This document shows positions 43,622-52,851 of a stretch of DNA of 64,000 bases, piece after piece. Positions within the stretch are counted from its first letter, which is position 1, and each line of letters opens with the position of its first letter. The position numbers were made by a program, and so were the translations under genes. The stretch is from Proteobacteria bacterium CG1_02_64_396. Its GTDB lineage: Bacteria > Pseudomonadota > MNWR01 > CG1-02-64-396. The DNA is taken from positions 1 to 64,000 of the forward strand of contig MNWR01000065.1 of the NCBI GenBank assembly GCA_001872725.1, written 5' to 3'. Below the pieces are notes generated by a model, which was not told the DNA's origin, made no database searches, and worked only from the letters and a program-made list of their open reading frames with translations.

Positions 43622-44907
43622 TTCACCGCGCTTTGGGCTAGAAAGCGCAGCGCCTGACCGGGGGGGAGGGTGCTCAGCATCTGAATCAACTCCCCCGCTT
43701 GCTCCCCCACCACCTGTCCCGCCAGAACCTCCCCACTGTCCATGTCGGCCACCAGTCGGGCAAATCCATGGGCCTGACCCTGTGCCAGGGCCTGGGGCAA
43801 TACATCGAAAGCCACGAATCCCACCGCCGGCTCAAAACCGGCATCCTCCAGCGCTTCGTCTTCGGGGCCGAAAAAGGCCCCCTCGGTCGCCGAATAGATG
43901 GCGGTGGGGATTTGGTTGCGCCATCCCTTGGTGGGGGTGGCGGCGCCGGTGATGGCGTCGACGACCGTAAGTGCCTCGCGCATGGCTCGATTGGCGGTCA
44001 TGGGGCCGGGGGTGCAATCGCCAATGGCCCAAACCCCCGGTGCGGCGGTTTGGCAGCGTTCGTTCACAGAGATGGGACCATGGGCTTCCAGATCGAGATG
44101 TTCTAGACCGAGGTCGGAGGTGTTGGGGGTGCGGCCGGTAGCGACCAAAACGGCATCGAAACACTCGCCCCCGATGCGGACCGCATCATTGTCGATCTCA
44201 GGGGTGGGGATGGGGGCGATCCGGGGTGCGATGCCCCTACGGGCCAGAGCCTGCAAAACCGGGGTGCGCACCACTTCGGGGATATGCTTAAGCGGGGTGG
44301 AACGGCACAGCCAGGTCACCCCAATTCCGAGCAAAGGCAGGATGTAAGCGAGCTCCACCGCGACGATGCCGCCGCCGATCAACGCCCAATGGCCCCGGTG
44401 GGGGGGCAGGGTGTCGAATAGGTCGTTGGTAGTCAGGATTCGCGGGTTATCGGAGGGCCAGCCCTGCGGCAGGTGGGGGTGGGAGCCGGTAGCGATCAAG
44501 ATGTGGGTAGCGTTGATACGACGATCATCCACCACCACGGCACCGGGAGCGGCGATCCGCCCCCGCCCTTCGATCCGCTCCACCCCTAAACGATCAAGGA
44601 AGCTCAGGTAGGAGTCGCGCACCCGTTCAACGATGTGGCGCTGATGCTGCCAGGCAACCACGAAATCGACGGTGAGTTTGCCTTGAATACCCCGCTGGGC
44701 GGCGTCGGTCAGGTCGACGCTCCGGGCGGTTTCATGCCACGCCCGCTTGGGCACGCACCCCCGGTTCAAACAACACCCCCCCCATATCCCCTCTTCGATT
44801 ACGGCGACGCGAAGTCCCCGTTGCGCCGCCAGGACGGCGGCGCGGTATCCCCCCGGCCCGGAGCCGAGAATGACCAGATCAAAAAGGGGAGGGGGGGGAA
44901 GGCTCAC
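43522..44907 (-). CDS. Dihydrolipoamide-dehydrogenase-like flavoprotein
   Basis: A 461-residue pyridine nucleotide-disulfide oxidoreductase from GTG 44907. FAD motif GSGPGG (15-20), redox-active disulfide Cys46/Cys51 in GGCCLNRGCVPKRAW, NAD motif ALIGGGIVAVELAYIL, FAD motif GVWAIGDC and the C-terminal His430/Glu435 pair (NHPSLSE) are all present. No 2-oxoacid dehydrogenase subunits lie nearby, so the partner substrate is unknown. It follows the exonuclease-like gene by 16 bases. Confidence 0.9.
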   Translation of the reverse strand: MSLPPPPLFDLVILGSGPGGYRAAVLAAQRGLRVAVIEEGIWGGCCLNRGCVPKRAWHETARSVDLTDAAQRGIQGKLTVDFVVAWQHQRHIVERVRDSYLSFLDRLGVERIEGRGRIAAPGAVVVDDRRINATHILIATGSHPHLPQGWPSDNPRILTTNDLFDTLPPHRGHWALIGGGIVAVELAYILPLLGIGVTWLCRSTPLKHIPEVVRTPVLQALARRGIAPRIAPIPTPEIDNDAVRIGGECFDAVLVATGRTPNTSDLGLEHLDLEAHGPISVNERCQTAAPGVWAIGDCTPGPMTANRAMREALTVVDAITGAATPTKGWRNQIPTAIYSATEGAFFGPEDEALEDAGFEPAVGFVAFDVLPQALAQGQAHGFARLVADMDSGEVLAGQVVGEQAGELIQMLSTLPPGQALRFLAQSAVNHPSLSEIWSEVAIGMGKQWGLNPQLWGETAPD

Positions 44908-44923
44908 GGGCGATCCCAAGCTC

Positions 44924-45565
44924 TTACGCTTCGGGCCACCCCGCCAGGAATGCGCCAAGGTGGGGTTGCGTCTGGCTTTGGGCGGCAAGGTGGCTCCGCA
45001 CGCTTTGCAGGGCAATGTGGTACTCGGAGCGTTCCAGTTCGCCACGCAAATGGAGCAAACGCAGCATGGCAATATAGGTGGCCAGGGCCTCGACCTCGGC
45101 CCGCTGGCGCAATTGCACAACCGAGTCTTTGCCGGAGGGGATGGGGAGGGCGATTCCCAAGCGATGGGCCATCGCGTCGAGCGATTCGGGAGAGGCGCGG
45201 AAGGGCAGTCCGTCGCGAACCGAGAGGTGACGGTGATCGGAGGCGGGGGAAAGGAAGTCTTCACGGTCCGACTCGCTACCCAAGAGCATCGGCAGCGACA
45301 TCTCTAAATCGAAGGCCCGTTCCAACAGCAGCGGGAGGTCTTCCCGTTTGCCGTCCCACGAGGCCAAACGAGGTCGAAAGCGCCCCATGAAGGTGAAAAA
45401 CGCAGCCAAGGTTTCGCTGGCATGGGACTCCTTACGTCCCAAACAACCTACCCGCTCCAGTTGATAACGGGTTTCGTCCCCGTCCCGCGAGACATTGACG
45501 AAGACGGCGCCCAGCGCCAAATGCTCGTTTTGCTCAAGAACGCGGACGGTTAATAAGGGGTACAT
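44924..45565 (-). CDS. PolB-like 3'-5' exonuclease homologue, probably catalytically degenerate
   Basis: A 213-residue protein. ESHASETLAAFFTFMGRFRPRLASWDGKREDLPLLLERAF parallels the predicted PolB-like exonuclease family (PF10108), where E-x-E-ll..Ff..i....P.LVSWNG..FDLPVL is typical. The C-terminal LRLLHLRGELERSEYH also fits. The N-terminal D-x-E metal motif of DnaQ-fold enzymes is not visible and the WNGxxFD element reads WDGKREDL. It may be an inactive or structural version. Confidence 0.6.
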   Translation of the reverse strand: MYPLLTVRVLEQNEHLALGAVFVNVSRDGDETRYQLERVGCLGRKESHASETLAAFFTFMGRFRPRLASWDGKREDLPLLLERAFDLEMSLPMLLGSESDREDFLSPASDHRHLSVRDGLPFRASPESLDAMAHRLGIALPIPSGKDSVVQLRQRAEVEALATYIAMLRLLHLRGELERSEYHIALQSVRSHLAAQSQTQPHLGAFLAGWPEA

Positions 45566-45688
45566 GTGGGGGTTCTCCCTAGCAGGGTGTTGAAAAAATC
45601 AAAGCGTCAACGCGGGGTTTCTACGTCAGATCGTGTCAAGAGGCGATAAATCCTGGGTAATTGTAACCGTCGTCACCAGATATGTAAG

Positions 45689-45703
45689 TGGCACGCTTTC
45701 TGC
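45689..45703 (+). promoter_or_regulatory. Sigma54 (-24/-12) promoter
   Basis: TGGCACGCTTTCTGC has the invariant GG and GC with the required 10-base spacing and matches the consensus TGGCACG-N4-TTGC at all but one position. Transcription would start near 45715, giving a leader of about 135 bases to ATG 45850. GGTAATTGTAACC lies about 20 bases upstream (45656-45668) and loosely resembles the palindromes at 40583-40610. Confidence 0.78.
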
Positions 45704-45849
45704 GAAAAGGGGACCAAGCTAACTGGGACCAAATCCACCCGATATTGTGAACGGCATGGCCCCCCAGATGAATGACGGGTAGAGGGGGCGGTAACGAGAT
45801 GGTTTCCTCGAACCAAATACACCACGAGTGAGAGATGAAGGAGACAACC

Positions 45850-47259
45850 ATGAACAAGTATTTCAAACACGCTCCGATGGCGGTCGTTTTGTTGGCAGCA
45901 GGGGTTACGGTGAGTGCGTGCGGTAACAGTGCAGGCTCGACCGGTACCACGAATTCCTCAAATTACGTCACGATGACGGGGACCCTGAACGCGACTGCGG
46001 CCCGTGCCGCTGGCGCCGTGACCACCCCGACCACGACAGGCGCTGCCAATCCCGCTTCTGGAGCGACCACTGTTGTCGCCACCACGGCGGTCGGCAGCGG
46101 AACCAGCGCTGCCGTTGTGAGTGGCGGTGCAGCGGTGACCAACGGTCAATTCTCGGTTCAGGTGGTGGGTGGACAAACCTACACCTTAGGCTTCTACGAT
46201 CCCTATGGGAATCTGGTGGGTCAGATTGGCGGTACTGCCGGCGCCGCCGCAGTAGCGGCTCCCGCAACGACCACCACCCTGCCCCTGGGGACCTTAAACC
46301 CGGTTGCGACCACGACCCCTGGATTGGCAACCACCGGTGGCGCTACCGGACAAGTGGCGCTTTTGACCCCGACCGGTACCACTCTGACCCCGCTTCCCAC
46401 CGCATTGGGCGATTACAACAACGATGGCGTCTGCGACGAGCTTGAGGCTGATCGCGACGGCAACGGTCGTCCCGATAAGTCTGAAGATCGTAATGGCGAC
46501 AACATTCCCGATGCGCGCGCCGACAGCAACAACAATGGCCGCCCCGACGCCTTCGATGACCAAGATGGCAATGGTCGGGCCGACATCGACGACTTCGACA
46601 CGGGATCGGGCAGCAGCAGTGGATCCCACGACGAAGAGAACGAGAACGAGGGCAATGAGGCCAACGAGGGCCATCATCATGAGGGCTCCTATGGCGGGAC
46701 CCACAGTGAGATCGAGGGTTGGGAATACGGATCGGTTGGCACCACCGGTGTGACCGTGACCCAAACCTGGGGCGGCACCCTGTCCAACGTGGCTGTCACC
46801 CAGGCAGGTGGAACCACCGGCGTAGCCGGTCCGACCCCCCCAGTGGTGACCAATCTGGCTGGAGCCCCCACCATCCCGGCAACCAATAGCGCGGCTGCAG
46901 CGAGCACCTTCACCATCGCTGCTGTGCTCAATGGGGCAACCCCCGTCGGCACTTTGACGGCGGTGCCCTCCGCTCCTGCTGCTGGGAGTGCAATTCCGGT
47001 GACTCAAACCGCAGCCGAGGCCATGTTGAAGACCGCCGTGTCGGTCGCAAACAACAACGCTTTGGCGACCATGACGGCGAATACCGCAACGGTCACCTAC
47101 AGCCTGACCCCGATTGCCACCGGCATTGCGGTGGTCAACCCCGGGACTGCAGCCACCCTGGCAACCGGCGATGTCCTGACGGTGACCATCAGTGGCTCGG
47201 TGACGGTGAATGCGGTGGCCAATTCGCAAAGCCTGGTTCTGACCTACACCATGCTGTAA
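45850..47259 (+). CDS. Acidic Ala/Thr/Gly-rich lipoprotein with calcium-type Asp repeats
   Basis: A 469-residue protein. ATG 45850 has AAGGAG six bases upstream and is preferred to ATG 45835. The signal ends in a VSAC lipobox (Cys24). A low-complexity Thr/Ala/Gly region follows. Residues about 190-240 hold EF-hand/thrombospondin-3-like Asp repeats (DYNNDGVCDELEADRDGNG, DRNGDNIPDARADSNNNG, DDQDGNGRADIDDFD). A His/Glu-rich stretch and beta-rich Ala/Thr domains complete it. Likely a surface-exposed calcium-binding lipoprotein; no named family recognised. Transcribed from the sigma54 promoter and closed by a terminator. Confidence 0.82.
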   Translation: MNKYFKHAPMAVVLLAAGVTVSACGNSAGSTGTTNSSNYVTMTGTLNATAARAAGAVTTPTTTGAANPASGATTVVATTAVGSGTSAAVVSGGAAVTNGQFSVQVVGGQTYTLGFYDPYGNLVGQIGGTAGAAAVAAPATTTTLPLGTLNPVATTTPGLATTGGATGQVALLTPTGTTLTPLPTALGDYNNDGVCDELEADRDGNGRPDKSEDRNGDNIPDARADSNNNGRPDAFDDQDGNGRADIDDFDTGSGSSSGSHDEENENEGNEANEGHHHEGSYGGTHSEIEGWEYGSVGTTGVTVTQTWGGTLSNVAVTQAGGTTGVAGPTPPVVTNLAGAPTIPATNSAAAASTFTIAAVLNGATPVGTLTAVPSAPAAGSAIPVTQTAAEAMLKTAVSVANNNALATMTANTATVTYSLTPIATGIAVVNPGTAATLATGDVLTVTISGSVTVNAVANSQSLVLTYTML

Positions 47260-47278
47260 GCGACGACTGAGCAGTCTC

Positions 47279-47311
47279 AAAACCCCGCCCGGAAACAGGC
47301 GGGGTTTTTTT
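47279..47311 (+). terminator. Rho-independent terminator after the calcium-repeat lipoprotein
   Basis: CCCCGCC (47283-47289), loop CGGAAACA, GGCGGGG (47298-47304) followed by seven T. Confidence 0.92.
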
Positions 47312-47325
47312 GTGCCTCGCGTTTC

Positions 47326-47354
47326 CTGACTTCCCGGTCGGGGTGTCCTAGAAT
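47326..47354 (+). promoter_or_regulatory. Sigma70-type promoter for dnaE
   Basis: CTGACT (47326-47331), 17-base spacer, TAGAAT (47349-47354), ahead of dnaE and just after the preceding terminator. Four of six and five of six consensus matches. Confidence 0.5.
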
Positions 47355-47386
47355 TCGGCATCGAATCCGACACCCCGCGAGCCTCC

Positions 47387-50300
47387 ATGCCCCAGACCCC
47401 GTTTGCCCATCTTCATCTGCATTCCGAATACAGCCTGCTGTCGGCGACCCCACGCATTCCTGCGCTGGTGAAGGCGGCAGTGGAGCGAACGATTCCGGCG
47501 CTGGCGATGACCGACCGGCTCGGTTTGTTCGGCATGGTCAACTTCTACAAAGAGGCGGTAAAAAAGGGGGTCAAGCCGATTTTGGGTGGGGAGCTACTGC
47601 TGGTGGGACCCGGTATTCCCGATCCCGCCCCCATCGTCATTTTGGCGGCGGGGATGAAGGGGTACCGCCATCTGCTTGATCTGATCTCTCGCTGTTACAT
47701 CGAACCTGCCTCCTCGACTCCGACCATGCATGTGGAATGGTTGCGAGGCATGGAGGAGGTCATCGTGTTGACCGGGGGGGCGCGTGGTCCGGTCGACCGC
47801 TGGCTGGAGTTGGGCGAGCAAGAGAGGGCAACCGAGGTGCTGCGTCGTCTGGCGGCGGTGGTAACCCCCGGCAATCTGTACGTCGAGCTGGTGCGCGATG
47901 GCCGCCGTTTCGAGGGACAACGGGTTCAGGGTTTGGTGGCCCTGGCCCAGGAGCTCGAATTGCCCCTGGTGGCCACCAACAACGTCTATTTCATCAGCCC
48001 CGAGGACTACGAGAGCCAGCAAATCCTCGAATGCATCCGCGATAAACAGGCGCTTGATTATGAGCAACGGCGCAGCGAGGTCACCGCCGAGCAGTGGCTC
48101 AAACCGATGGCGGATATGGTCGCATTGTTCGACGACCTGCCCGAGGCTATTGCCAACGCCGGCCGGATCGCCCGACGCTGCACCGTCACCATCGAAATGG
48201 GCAAGTACCACCTGCCTGACTTCCCAACTCAGGGGGGGGTCTCCATCGATGAGGAGCTGCGTCGCCAAGCCTTTGAGGGGCTGGATGAGCGCTGGCCTCT
48301 GGTCTTGCAACTGCGCAGGCCGGTCGATCCGATCATCCTTCGTGCTGAATACGAAGCCCGGCTCGAATTCGAGCTAGGGACCATCATTCAGATGGGATTC
48401 CCAGGCTACTTCCTGATCGTGGCCGACTTTATCAAGGAGGCCAAACGGCGCGATATTCCGGTCGGTCCAGGCCGTGGCTCCGGCGCCGGATCGCTGGTTG
48501 CCTATTGCATCAGCATCACCGACATCGATCCTCTTCCCTACGGTTTGCTGTTCGAACGCTTTCTCAATCCCGAGCGCATCTCGATGCCCGACTTCGACAT
48601 CGACTTTTGCGTCGACGGGCGCGACGCGGTGATCGAGTACGTGGCCGAGAAGTACGGTCACGCCAACGTTGGACAAATCGCCGCCATCGGCACCATGTTG
48701 GCCCGTGGGGTGGTTAAGGATGTGGGGCGGGTGCTGGGGATGGGATTTGGCGAGCTCGACCGAATCAGCAAGATGATCCCCTTCGAAATCGGCATGACCC
48801 TTGAAAAAGCGCTCGAAAGCGAAGAGGAGTTACGTCACCAACGTCAAGCCGACGAACGGGTTGACCGGCTGATTACCCTGGCTCTGCGGGTCGAAGGGTT
48901 GTCGCGCAACATCTCCAAACACGCCGCCGGGGTGGTCATCGCCAGCCATCCCCTCCACCACTTCGCCCCTTTGATGAAACTCGAAGGGGAGGAGGGGACC
49001 CTCATCCAGCTCGATATGAAACAAGCCGAGGCGGTGGGGTTGGTGAAGTTTGACTTTCTCGGGCTGCGCAACCTGACGGTGATCCATCAGGCGGTGAAGC
49101 TAGAAAATCGGTTGCGTTGCGAACAAAACCTGGCCCCCCTCGACATGGCGACCCTGCCGCTGGATGACCCCGAGACCTACCGGCTTTTGCAAGAGGGGCG
49201 GACCACCGGGGTGTTTCAGCTTGAGTCGGGGGGGATGAAAAACCTTCTCACCAAACTCAAACCCGACTGCTTCGAAGACATCATTGCCCTGGTCGCCCTC
49301 TACCGCCCCGGCCCGCTCAATTCGGGCATGGTCGATCAGTTCGTCAACCGCAAGCACGGCTTGGAATCGGTTGTCTATCCGGTTGCTAGCCTAGAATCGA
49401 TCCTGAAAGAGACCTACGGGGTGATGGTCTACCAGGAGCAGGTGATGCAGGTAGCCCAGATCGTCGCCGGTTACTCACTGGGGGAGGCCGATCTGCTGCG
49501 TCGGGCGATGGGAAAAAAAATCAAAGAGGAGATGGCCCAGCAGCGCGATCTGTTCACCTCACGGGCGGTGGAACGGGGGCTCGATGAGGGGACGGCGGGG
49601 GGCCTGTTCGACCTGATGGAGAAATTCGCCGAATACGGCTTCAACAAGTCCCATTCGGCCGCTTACGCCCTGGTCGCTTACCAAACCGCCTACCTCAAGG
49701 CCCACCATCCGGTCGCCTTCATGGTGGCCCAGATGAATGCCGACATCGATAAAACCGACAAGATCGCCAAGCACATCGAGGAATGCCGGGCGATGCGCAT
49801 CAATGTGCTTCCCCCCGAAGTGAACCTGTCTCAGGCCCGCTTTACCCGAGAAGGGGAATCGGTCCGTTTTGGGCTCGGAGGGATCAAAGGGCTTGGGGTC
49901 GAGATGATGGAGGCGGTAGTGCGCCATCGTCCCGAGCAGGGTTTCAATACCATTTTCGGATTGTGCAAGGCGACTTCAACCGAGGGAATGAACCGCAAGG
50001 TCTTGGAATCGTTGATTCTCTCGGGGGCACTGGACAATCTGCACCCAACCCGGGCCGGAATGATGGCCGGGATCGATGCGGCGCTTGAGGAGGGTAACCG
50101 GCACGGGCGCGACAGCCGCTTGGGGCAAGGGGGACTCTTCGGCGGCACGGTCGAGGCGGTGCAAACCAAGGTGCCGGTGATGGTTGAGTACCCCTACGAC
50201 GAGCTATTGCTGCGCGAGGGGGCCGCCATCGGCGCCTTTCTTTCGGGGCATCCGCTGGATCCCTACACCAAGGAATTGCCCCAGTGGGGGGGAAAACCCA

Positions 50301-50848
50301 TCGAGGAGTTGCCCGCCTTGGGCGATTCCAATGAAAGTGTAGCGATCATCGGCATTCCGGTGGGACGCCAAGAAAAACGAACCCGCGAAGGGGAGCGGAT
50401 GGGGTTGCTCCAGCTGATCGATCAGACCGGTTCAATCGAGGTGACGATTTACCCCAAGGTTTATCAGAACTTCAAAGGGCCGTTGGAGAAGTGGGGACTC
50501 AAACCGATGCGGATAATCGGTCGTTACCGCGATGGCCGGGGGTCGTTCAACGCCGACCACGTCGAGGCGATTGCCGACATTCGCTCCGGAGTCTTCCGGG
50601 CGCTGGTTCTTTCTTGGGATGGGGAGGGTGCAATTGCCTGGCGCCGGGTGGAACAAACCTTGGAGGAAAGTCCAGGTATTTTGCCTGTAGTGCTTGAGGT
50701 GGAGCTCGATGGGGTGGGGCGGGGGCGGTGGCGTTTACCCCGTTTTCTGGTTCGGCCCGACGACGAGTTGGTGTACGCTCTTGCCCAGCATGGGCTGAAG
50801 ATTGCGTGGGATTCGGAGGGAGCCCCGACATGGGGTCGGCTGCACTAA
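47387..50848 (+). CDS. dnaE: DNA polymerase III alpha subunit
   Basis: Replicative polymerase, 1153 residues, the normal length. N-terminal PHP domain (FAHLHLHSEYSLL), Pol III palm with the catalytic aspartates in MPDFDIDFC, GPGRGSGAGSLVAYC, tandem HhH and clamp-binding regions, and a C-terminal OB fold (VAIIGIPVGRQEKRTREGERMGLLQLIDQTGSIEV). The dnaE-accA neighbourhood is typical of gamma-proteobacteria. Confidence 0.98.
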   Translation: MPQTPFAHLHLHSEYSLLSATPRIPALVKAAVERTIPALAMTDRLGLFGMVNFYKEAVKKGVKPILGGELLLVGPGIPDPAPIVILAAGMKGYRHLLDLISRCYIEPASSTPTMHVEWLRGMEEVIVLTGGARGPVDRWLELGEQERATEVLRRLAAVVTPGNLYVELVRDGRRFEGQRVQGLVALAQELELPLVATNNVYFISPEDYESQQILECIRDKQALDYEQRRSEVTAEQWLKPMADMVALFDDLPEAIANAGRIARRCTVTIEMGKYHLPDFPTQGGVSIDEELRRQAFEGLDERWPLVLQLRRPVDPIILRAEYEARLEFELGTIIQMGFPGYFLIVADFIKEAKRRDIPVGPGRGSGAGSLVAYCISITDIDPLPYGLLFERFLNPERISMPDFDIDFCVDGRDAVIEYVAEKYGHANVGQIAAIGTMLARGVVKDVGRVLGMGFGELDRISKMIPFEIGMTLEKALESEEELRHQRQADERVDRLITLALRVEGLSRNISKHAAGVVIASHPLHHFAPLMKLEGEEGTLIQLDMKQAEAVGLVKFDFLGLRNLTVIHQAVKLENRLRCEQNLAPLDMATLPLDDPETYRLLQEGRTTGVFQLESGGMKNLLTKLKPDCFEDIIALVALYRPGPLNSGMVDQFVNRKHGLESVVYPVASLESILKETYGVMVYQEQVMQVAQIVAGYSLGEADLLRRAMGKKIKEEMAQQRDLFTSRAVERGLDEGTAGGLFDLMEKFAEYGFNKSHSAAYALVAYQTAYLKAHHPVAFMVAQMNADIDKTDKIAKHIEECRAMRINVLPPEVNLSQARFTREGESVRFGLGGIKGLGVEMMEAVVRHRPEQGFNTIFGLCKATSTEGMNRKVLESLILSGALDNLHPTRAGMMAGIDAALEEGNRHGRDSRLGQGGLFGGTVEAVQTKVPVMVEYPYDELLLREGAAIGAFLSGHPLDPYTKELPQWGGKPIEELPALGDSNESVAIIGIPVGRQEKRTREGERMGLLQLIDQTGSIEVTIYPKVYQNFKGPLEKWGLKPMRIIGRYRDGRGSFNADHVEAIADIRSGVFRALVLSWDGEGAIAWRRVEQTLEESPGILPVVLEVELDGVGRGRWRLPRFLVRPDDELVYALAQHGLKIAWDSEGAPTWGRLH

Positions 50849-50923
50849 ACCGGTCTGAAATTAAACCGGGTTTTTTGGGAAAGAAGGCCATGTTGGCCTC
50901 GAACCGATACAGGTAGGACTTTG

Positions 50924-51880
50924 ATGCGTAACGTCCTTGAATTCGAAAAACCGATTGCCGAATTGGAGTCCAAGATCGAGGAACTCCGCCGGGTGGGGGA
51001 TGCCTCCAAGGTCAATTTGAGTGAGGAGATCCTCAAGCTCACCCGCAAGAAGGAGGAGCTGACCGAGGAGATCTTCCGCAACCTGACACCGTGGCAGATC
51101 AGCCAGTTGGCGCGCCATGCCGACCGCCCCTACACCCTGGACTACATTGAGCGGATCTTCGACGGCTTCACCGAATTACACGGCGACCGGGCCTTTTCCG
51201 ACGATGCCGCCATCGTGGGGGGGCTTGCCCGTCTCGACGGCAAGGCGGTGATGGTGATCGGCCACCAAAAGGGGCGGGACACCAAAGAGAAAATCAAACG
51301 CAATTTCGGCATGCCGATGCCCGAAGGGTACCGCAAAGCGCAACGGTTGATGCGACTGGCCGATAAATTCGGCATCCCCATCGTTACCTTCGTCGATACC
51401 CCCGGCGCCTATCCCGGTATCAGCGCCGAGGAACGTGGGCAGAGCGAGGCGATTGCCGCCTCCCTCAAGCTCATGGCGGGGTTGACCACCCCCATGATTA
51501 CAGTGGTGATCGGTGAGGGGGGCAGCGGCGGCGCGCTGGCCATCGCGATGGGCGACCGGGTGCTGATGTTGCAAAACGCCACCTACAGCGTGATTTCCCC
51601 CGAGGGGTGCGCCTCGATCTTGTACAAGGATGGCAGCCGAGCCCCTGAAGCGGCTCAAGCGCTCAAGATGACCGCCGAGGATTTGCTCAAACTCAAAGTC
51701 ATCGACGGTGTGATCCCCGAGCCCGCAGGGGGGGCCCACCGCGACCCCGACACCATGGCCTCAACCCTGAAGGGGACGCTGCTACGCGAACTCAAGGGGC
51801 TTGCCCGTTTTGCGGGTCAGGAGCTTTCCGAACGCCGGATGGCCCGCTTCGAGGCGATGGGGGTGTTCGAGGAGCGCTGA
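50924..51880 (+). CDS. accA: Acetyl-CoA carboxylase carboxyltransferase subunit alpha
   Basis: Carboxyltransferase half that makes malonyl-CoA for fatty-acid synthesis. 318 residues from ATG 50924 (AGGTAGGA upstream); begins [16 protein letters not shown] and contains [41 protein letters not shown] and [12 protein letters not shown], all conserved. Follows dnaE by 75 bases. Confidence 0.97.
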   Translation: MRNVLEFEKPIAELESKIEELRRVGDASKVNLSEEILKLTRKKEELTEEIFRNLTPWQISQLARHADRPYTLDYIERIFDGFTELHGDRAFSDDAAIVGGLARLDGKAVMVIGHQKGRDTKEKIKRNFGMPMPEGYRKAQRLMRLADKFGIPIVTFVDTPGAYPGISAEERGQSEAIAASLKLMAGLTTPMITVVIGEGGSGGALAIAMGDRVLMLQNATYSVISPEGCASILYKDGSRAPEAAQALKMTAEDLLKLKVIDGVIPEPAGGAHRDPDTMASTLKGTLLRELKGLARFAGQELSERRMARFEAMGVFEER

Positions 51881-51881
51881 G

Positions 51882-52370
51882 GTGCCCGAGGACTGGCCCC
51901 AAGACCGGGAGCGGCGCTGGGTTGAAACCCTGCTGTGGAACGAGGCGTTACGGGCGTTCGATCTGGGCGAGGTCCCCATCGCCGCCGCCGTCACCCGCCA
52001 TGGCGACCTTCTGGGGCTTGCCTCCAACGCCACCCGCACACGCAATGATCCTACCACCCACGCCGAAATCCAGGCCATTCGTCAGGCTTGTCGGCGCCTT
52101 GAAAATCATCGTCTCAGTGGGGCAACCCTGTGGATTACGGTCGAGCCCTGTCTGATGTGTGTAGGGGCTGCAGTTGAGTCGCGGATTGACGCGATTGTCT
52201 ACGGGGTCCGCGAACCCAAGTTCGGGGCCCTGTCCCGGTGGCAACTTCATCCCGAGTTGGCTGCAGGTAAACTTGAAATCACAGCAGGGATCGTGGAAGA
52301 TCCCGCCCGCCAATTGATGAGGCGCTTTTTTCAAGCGCGACGGCCTATTCAGGGTCCATCGGAAGGCTGA
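51882..52370 (+). CDS. tadA: tRNA-specific adenosine deaminase
   Basis: Converts A34 to inosine in tRNA-Arg(ACG). 162 residues from GTG 51882, two bases after the accA stop; the longer frame from 51801 lies inside accA. Zinc/catalytic motifs HAE (THAEIQAI) and PCLMC (EPCLMCVGA) are intact, with EVPIAAAVT near the N-terminus. Confidence 0.94.
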   Translation: MPEDWPQDRERRWVETLLWNEALRAFDLGEVPIAAAVTRHGDLLGLASNATRTRNDPTTHAEIQAIRQACRRLENHRLSGATLWITVEPCLMCVGAAVESRIDAIVYGVREPKFGALSRWQLHPELAAGKLEITAGIVEDPARQLMRRFFQARRPIQGPSEG

Positions 52371-52393
52371 AGTATTTCCGGGAAACCGGATGC

Positions 52394-52487
52394 GGAGAGG
52401 TACCGAAGTGGCCATAACGGCACCGACTCGAAATCGGTCGGGGGGCCGAAAGCTCCCACGCGGGTTCGAATCCCGCCCTCTCCGCCA
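52394..52487 (+). tRNA. tRNA-Ser (anticodon CGA)
   Basis: 94 bases with acceptor GGAGAGG (52394-52400) pairing with CCTCTCC (52477-52483), discriminator G, encoded CCA, anticodon loop ACTCGAAAT with CGA and a long class II variable arm. Confidence 0.96.
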
Positions 52488-52539
52488 CCTTCGAACCACA
52501 ACATGCAGTTTCCCGGGCAGAAGCGCCGGGATTGGGTCG

Positions 52540-52630
52540 GGAGAGATGACCGAGCGGCCGAAGGTGCAGCACTGGAAATGCTGTGTACTCTAACCGGGTA
52601 CCGAGGGTTCGAATCCCTCTCTCTCCGCCA
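52540..52630 (+). tRNA. tRNA-Ser (anticodon GGA)
   Basis: 91 bases, acceptor GGAGAGA (52540-52546) pairing with TCTCTCC (52620-52626), encoded CCA (52628-52630), anticodon loop CTGGAAAT with GGA, long variable arm. Second tRNA-Ser in tandem. Confidence 0.96.
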
Positions 52631-52670
52631 TCTCATGTTTCTCGGGCGCCGAACGCGGAGCGCCCCATAT

Positions 52671-52788
52671 GGACGGCAAGGACTGGTCCCCACGCGGCAA
52701 GGCCCGTAAACCCCGCCAGGTCCGGAAGGAAGCAACGGTAGCGGATCTCCTTGGGCGCCGTGGTTCAGGCTGGTCTGAGCCGTCCACC
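52671..52788 (+). ncRNA. ffs: Signal recognition particle RNA (4.5S type)
   Basis: The invariant domain IV sequence CAGGTCCGGAAGGAAGCA lies at about 52719-52736. The ends pair (GGACGG at 52671 with CCGTCC ending about 52785), giving a ~118-base hairpin of the small bacterial SRP RNA. It binds Ffh for co-translational membrane targeting. It sits after two tRNA-Ser genes and before a terminator. Confidence 0.95.
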
Positions 52789-52790
52789 CA

Positions 52791-52838
52791 CAATAAAAAA
52801 CCCCGATGCGGCGTGCTCGCATCGGGGTTTTTTATTGT
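52791..52838. terminator. Bidirectional terminator between SRP RNA and nhaD
   Basis: AATAAAAAACCCCGATGCG, loop GCGTGCT, CGCATCGGGGTTTTTTATT: a near-perfect 19-bp stem with A and T runs, serving both convergent transcripts. Confidence 0.93.
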
Positions 52839-52851
52839 CACCACGGGATTG

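Noticed and set aside
46294-47388. Minus-strand ORF of 364 codons over the calcium-repeat lipoprotein
   Set aside because: Sense strand has a sigma54 promoter, ribosome site, lipobox and terminator; the antisense product is low complexity.
52394-52630. tRNA-Ser pair as an integration hotspot with an island
   Set aside because: No integrase or att duplication seen; SRP RNA and nhaD follow directly.
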